Shown here piece by piece: positions 61,789 through 64,000 of a stretch of 64,000 nt of DNA (positions are counted from its first letter, which is position 1; each line of letters starts with the position of its first letter). Under the pieces are notes generated by a model. That model made no database searches, was not told the origin of the DNA, and worked only from the letters and a program-made list of their open reading frames with translations. This stretch comes from a virus: positions 124,001 through 188,000 of IMG/VR virus record IMGVR_UViG_3300023278_002893. One strand, given 5' to 3'. A program made the translations under genes and the position numbers.

Positions 61789-62670
61789 TTATTCGGATTT
61801 ATTTTCGTTACGCGCTGCGTAACGATCCTCCCATGCTTGGGCAAGCTCATTCTTTAATGTGGGGTTAGCCACAATTTCCTGATCCACAGACTTGGCAATT
61901 GCTTCGCCGAGAGAAAGCTTCTTAGAAGCAACTTCCTTAAGAGGCGCCTCTTCCTTCACAACTGCCTCTTCGGCATCAGCGTTCGCTTCCTCAGCAACTT
62001 CAGAAGCTGACGGGACTCGCCGCTCTCGGGTGACTTGCGCCATCTTCTGAGCAACATCGCGTACCATAGATACACACTTTTCGTCTTTCGGATCACAACC
62101 AAGGCTTTCTGCGATAGAAGCAACTTCCTTCTCATCGAGTTCTGCCTCGGTATCTTCTCCTGCTTCTTCGGAAGAGGATGCGTACTTAGTCTTAAGAGCC
62201 ACAAGTTCACTCTTGTACGCTTCAAAAGATTCGTCATCAAAACTTCGAACCTTAGCATACTGACGCTCGGCCTCGTCACCCTCAAGGGCAACACCTGCGT
62301 CTTCCAGGTCGGACATACGTCCGGCGGCAGTTTCCTCACGAGCGAGCGTCTCCAAAGCGGCCTCGGCCACCTCGGCTCGGCGAGATAGTGTTTCAATCTG
62401 CGCCTCAAGTTCAACGGTTCTCTCATTAGCTGCAACCTCTGCCTCAGATGGGGCAGTGGTGTCCAGCTGCGCAAGAGCTTCCTCGTACTCGGCAATCTTA
62501 GCGTCCTTCGCCTCAAGGGCCGCTCGTAGCTTCGCAAAAGTATCTCGTGCTTCAGTGAGAGCTTCCTCGGCTGCGGTTCGTGCGTGTGCCTCTTCGCGAG
62601 AAGATAGCACCTCATCGACCTTAGCCTGGACAGCATTGTTGAACTCTTCAGGAGTCATTTCCTTTGTCAT
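61789..62670 (-). CDS. capsid scaffolding protein, 293 aa
   Basis: Residues about 10-160 are heptad-rich coiled coil with dense Glu/Ala (E-A-L-T-E-A-R-D-T-F-A-K-L-R-A-A-L, V-E-L-E-A-Q-I-E-T-L). This is followed by acidic linkers (about 160-235) and a basic C-terminal helix (A-W-E-D-R-Y-A-A-R-N-E-N-K), which in scaffold proteins binds the capsid protein. It lies two genes before the major capsid gene. No protease triad was found in it. High coiled-coil content, acidity and synteny make this a confident call. Confidence 0.78.
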   Translation of the reverse strand: MTKEMTPEEFNNAVQAKVDEVLSSREEAHARTAAEEALTEARDTFAKLRAALEAKDAKIAEYEEALAQLDTTAPSEAEVAANERTVELEAQIETLSRRAEVAEAALETLAREETAAGRMSDLEDAGVALEGDEAERQYAKVRSFDDESFEAYKSELVALKTKYASSSEEAGEDTEAELDEKEVASIAESLGCDPKDEKCVSMVRDVAQKMAQVTRERRVPSASEVAEEANADAEEAVVKEEAPLKEVASKKLSLGEAIAKSVDQEIVANPTLKNELAQAWEDRYAARNENKSE

Positions 62671-62841
62671 GGTCGCTCTTCCTCCTTTAATAGAGTTTAT
62701 ATTGGCTTTGAAGTTTCGTCCCCCAACGTAACTTGTTATCTGCCGTGGCGTGCGCTTTGTGTCACGCTTCCTCTCATCTACTCCGTATCCTATTCCTTGG
62801 TTTTAATCCAGTAAACCAATTACTTAATACCTAATACCTAG

Positions 62842-62926
62842 TGTCTTCGAAGACAATCTAGAAACCGTGTCAAACACGGCCTTGTGGTAACAGAGGCGCA
62901 CCCCTGTTACCGAATACTTGTGGTAA
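62842..62926 (-). terminator. hairpin and palindrome cluster between head genes
   Basis: Sixteen nt after the upstream stop an 11-bp stem with UGCG loop forms on the transcript (62886-62896 with 62901-62911; one G-U pair). Next is a perfect 6-bp stem with 3-nt loop (62865-62870 with 62874-62879) followed by UUUCU, the best terminator-like element here. A 14-nt perfect palindrome lies at 62842-62855. A 10-nt direct repeat occurs at 62881-62890 and 62917-62926. A weak promoter-like pair, TTTACT then TAGGAT with 17-nt spacing, lies further downstream. Confidence 0.55.
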
Positions 62927-63451
62927 TTAACTAGGTAAATCCATTCCCAATAACTTAATAGAAATACTATCAGCGCTGGTTCCTGAAGAGAGAACTGTAG
63001 TAGTACTTCCAAACTTGAAACTGATCGATACAATATTGTTTGTTGCGTCAGTATAAGCCTGGTTAAGAATCAAAGTAGAATCTGCCACATTATTACCATC
63101 GGTTCCACAGGCCACAAACTGTCCCCTGTAGGTCTTTTTAGCACCCGCAGAGCCGACCGACTCAAGGCCACCCGAAAAGTCCACCGCACTACCATCAACA
63201 GGCAACTCCACACAATTAATACCATCAAAATCAGAGGTGCTGTCCATAAGTCTGTAATTAGATTTAGTGTCGTCTAGATTATACTGAGCGATGATAGAAC
63301 CTCTACCGGAACCCTCGGTTGCAATCTTCACTTCCTTACCCTTGACAACAAGTTTAAGCATGTCGTGGGCAGTGTATCCCGAAACCGTAACTTCGTTCGT
63401 CGAGGTCAAAGATCCCTCTGTACTAGCTAGAACTTCCCATTCTCCTACCAT
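62927..63451 (-). CDS. head-associated structural protein, 174 aa
   Basis: An acidic, beta-rich protein (V-G-E-W-E-V-L-A-S-T-E-G-S, R-G-S-I-I-A-Q-Y-N-L-D-D, V-S-I-S-F-K-F-G-S-T-T-T-V). It has two Cys (N-C-V-E-L and V-A-C-G-T-D). AAAAGGAGG precedes the ATG, a strong initiation signal. A terminator is upstream and a hairpin cluster downstream, so it may be expressed as a separate unit. A decoration or head-surface function is inferred from composition and position only. Confidence 0.6.
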   Translation of the reverse strand: MVGEWEVLASTEGSLTSTNEVTVSGYTAHDMLKLVVKGKEVKIATEGSGRGSIIAQYNLDDTKSNYRLMDSTSDFDGINCVELPVDGSAVDFSGGLESVGSAGAKKTYRGQFVACGTDGNNVADSTLILNQAYTDATNNIVSISFKFGSTTTVLSSGTSADSISIKLLGMDLPS

Positions 63452-63490
63452 ACGTAATACCTCCTTTTAGTTTATTTTTTATTAAATAAA

Positions 63491-63525
63491 CAAAGAAAGT
63501 AAAACGGCCCCTATAGGGTGGGGCC
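63491..63525 (-). terminator. strong rho-independent terminator
   Basis: On the transcript strand, GGCCCC (63520-63525) pairs with GGGGCC (63506-63511) around an 8-nt loop, and the stem is followed by GTTTTACTTTCTTTG. This is the most convincing terminator in the window. It lies between the 66-aa gene and the 174-aa head gene, so a promoter for the latter would be expected nearby; none matches sigma-70 well. Confidence 0.75.
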
Positions 63526-63596
63526 CGGCCCTAATAAATATTACGACGCTCATAACTTCAAAGTGTGGTTATTTGAACTATTTAATAACTAAATGG

Positions 63597-63797
63597 TTAA
63601 GGTAACAGAACCGCTATACCACTAGTAACCACATCTACATACACACCACCAACAGGTACACCACTCGCAGTAGCATCGAGAGGACCATTAGCAGTTAAAA
63701 GACCGTTAAATGCAAGTGCTAATCCAAGTTTACCATCATCTCGGTACAGCTGTCCCACAGGGGTTACTGTAACGTTCTGCTGATCTGGCTTTGCCAT
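63597..63797 (-). CDS. small hypothetical protein, 66 aa
   Basis: A short product starting M-A-K-P-D-Q-Q-N-V-T-V-T-P with AAGGAGGAAGG before its ATG. It is followed by hydrophobic strands (L-G-L-A-L-A-F-N-G-L-L, V-Y-V-D-V-V-T-S-G-I-A-V-L-L-P). It begins 12 nt after the preceding gene and ends before a terminator-containing gap. It is possibly a minor capsid component; the family is not recognised. Confidence 0.6.
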   Translation of the reverse strand: MAKPDQQNVTVTPVGQLYRDDGKLGLALAFNGLLTANGPLDATASGVPVGGVYVDVVTSGIAVLLP

Positions 63798-63809
63798 AAC
63801 CTTCCTCCT

Positions 63810-64000
63810 TTATTCAGACTTTCTTGTAAAAATCAGCTGATCTTTTGTTATTTTAAATTCACCAATACTCGCTACAGCCTTCGATAAGAAGACAATAGTA
63901 TCTTGCCTATTAAGAAGCTCAACGGCTTGCTCAACGGCACGTTCCCGATCATCGCCGGCATCCACTATAGTAGGGCCAGATCCGACGAGTAAAAGAAAAC
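63810..64000 (-). CDS. C-terminal end of an unidentified protein (partial)
   Basis: The minus-strand frame entering from the right edge reads through about 62 residues to a TAA at 63810-63812. It begins F-L-L-L-V-G-S-G-P-T-I-V-D-A-G, continues with helical E-R-A-V-E-Q-A-V-E-L-L and ends I-F-T-R-K-S-E. No diagnostic motif is visible. Its position just upstream of the head genes would suit a portal- or protease-adjacent gene, but the visible part cannot decide. Confidence 0.6.
   Translation of the reverse strand, partial: FLLLVGSGPTIVDAGDDRERAVEQAVELLNRQDTIVFLSKAVASIGEFKITKDQLIFTRKSE

Noticed and set aside
62824-63033. Short minus-strand frame across the hairpin cluster
   Set aside because: It spans stop codons and terminators of the real genes, overlaps the 174-aa gene and has no binding site.
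1-64000. CRISPR arrays, insertion sequences, integrase or attachment sites
   Set aside because: No regularly spaced repeats, transposase, recombinase or flanking att-like repeats were seen; the only mobile elements are homing endonuclease genes.

Overview
The window is a contiguous piece of the structural (virion) region of a large tailed bacteriophage. Every convincing gene lies on the minus strand, so the biological order runs from position 64000 down to 1. Genes are tightly packed, often with 1-4 nt stop/start overlaps and strong AAGGAGG-type ribosome binding sites. The gene order is that of a long-tailed phage: scaffold, capsid, connectors, tail tube, tail-assembly proteins, tape measure, hub/tip proteins, then very large fibre/adhesin proteins. 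No sheath gene is evident, which favours a siphovirus-like virion. The host is not identifiable. One near-consensus sigma-70 promoter shows that host-type transcription is at least possible.

Head and neck (64000-54447): the end of an unidentified gene, two small head-associated proteins, a strong terminator, a hairpin cluster, then a coiled-coil scaffold, a probable decoration protein and an HK97-fold major capsid protein. An HNH homing endonuclease follows the capsid gene, behind a structured and apparently pseudoknotted leader that buries its ribosome binding site. Next come three tandem paralogous ~100-aa proteins, a small membrane protein, an unknown head gene and four connector/neck/tail-terminator genes.

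Tail (54311-36365): a large probable tail-tube protein bracketed by hairpins, three small genes in the tail-assembly-chaperone position (two with very basic C-termini, one with an AT-hook), and then a 4554-residue tape measure protein. This giant protein is the main discovery. Besides a TP901-type tape-measure domain it carries the catalytic signatures of a multisubunit-type RNA polymerase on one chain: a beta-like E-D motif, two lysines spaced exactly as in bacterial beta, and the beta'-type metal-binding motif DFDGD. It also carries an HExxH zincin metallopeptidase motif. It therefore looks like a self-contained, virion-carried RNA polymerase fused into the tail tape measure and ejected with the DNA.

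Tail tip and fibres (36349-1): hub-like proteins, small beta-rich Cys-containing proteins, and a long series of Ig-like, Big_1-like, CBM-like and discoidin-like adhesion proteins. The series ends in two proteins of about 2200 residues each, one running off the left edge. This region is invaded by homing endonucleases of different families: an HNH whose catalytic His is replaced by Tyr, an intact GIY-YIG with NUMOD3 repeats, a shrunken HTH-HNH remnant, and a PD-(D/E)XK enzyme with its own promoter. A possible HEPN-like/nucleotidyltransferase-like pair sits next to the last of these.
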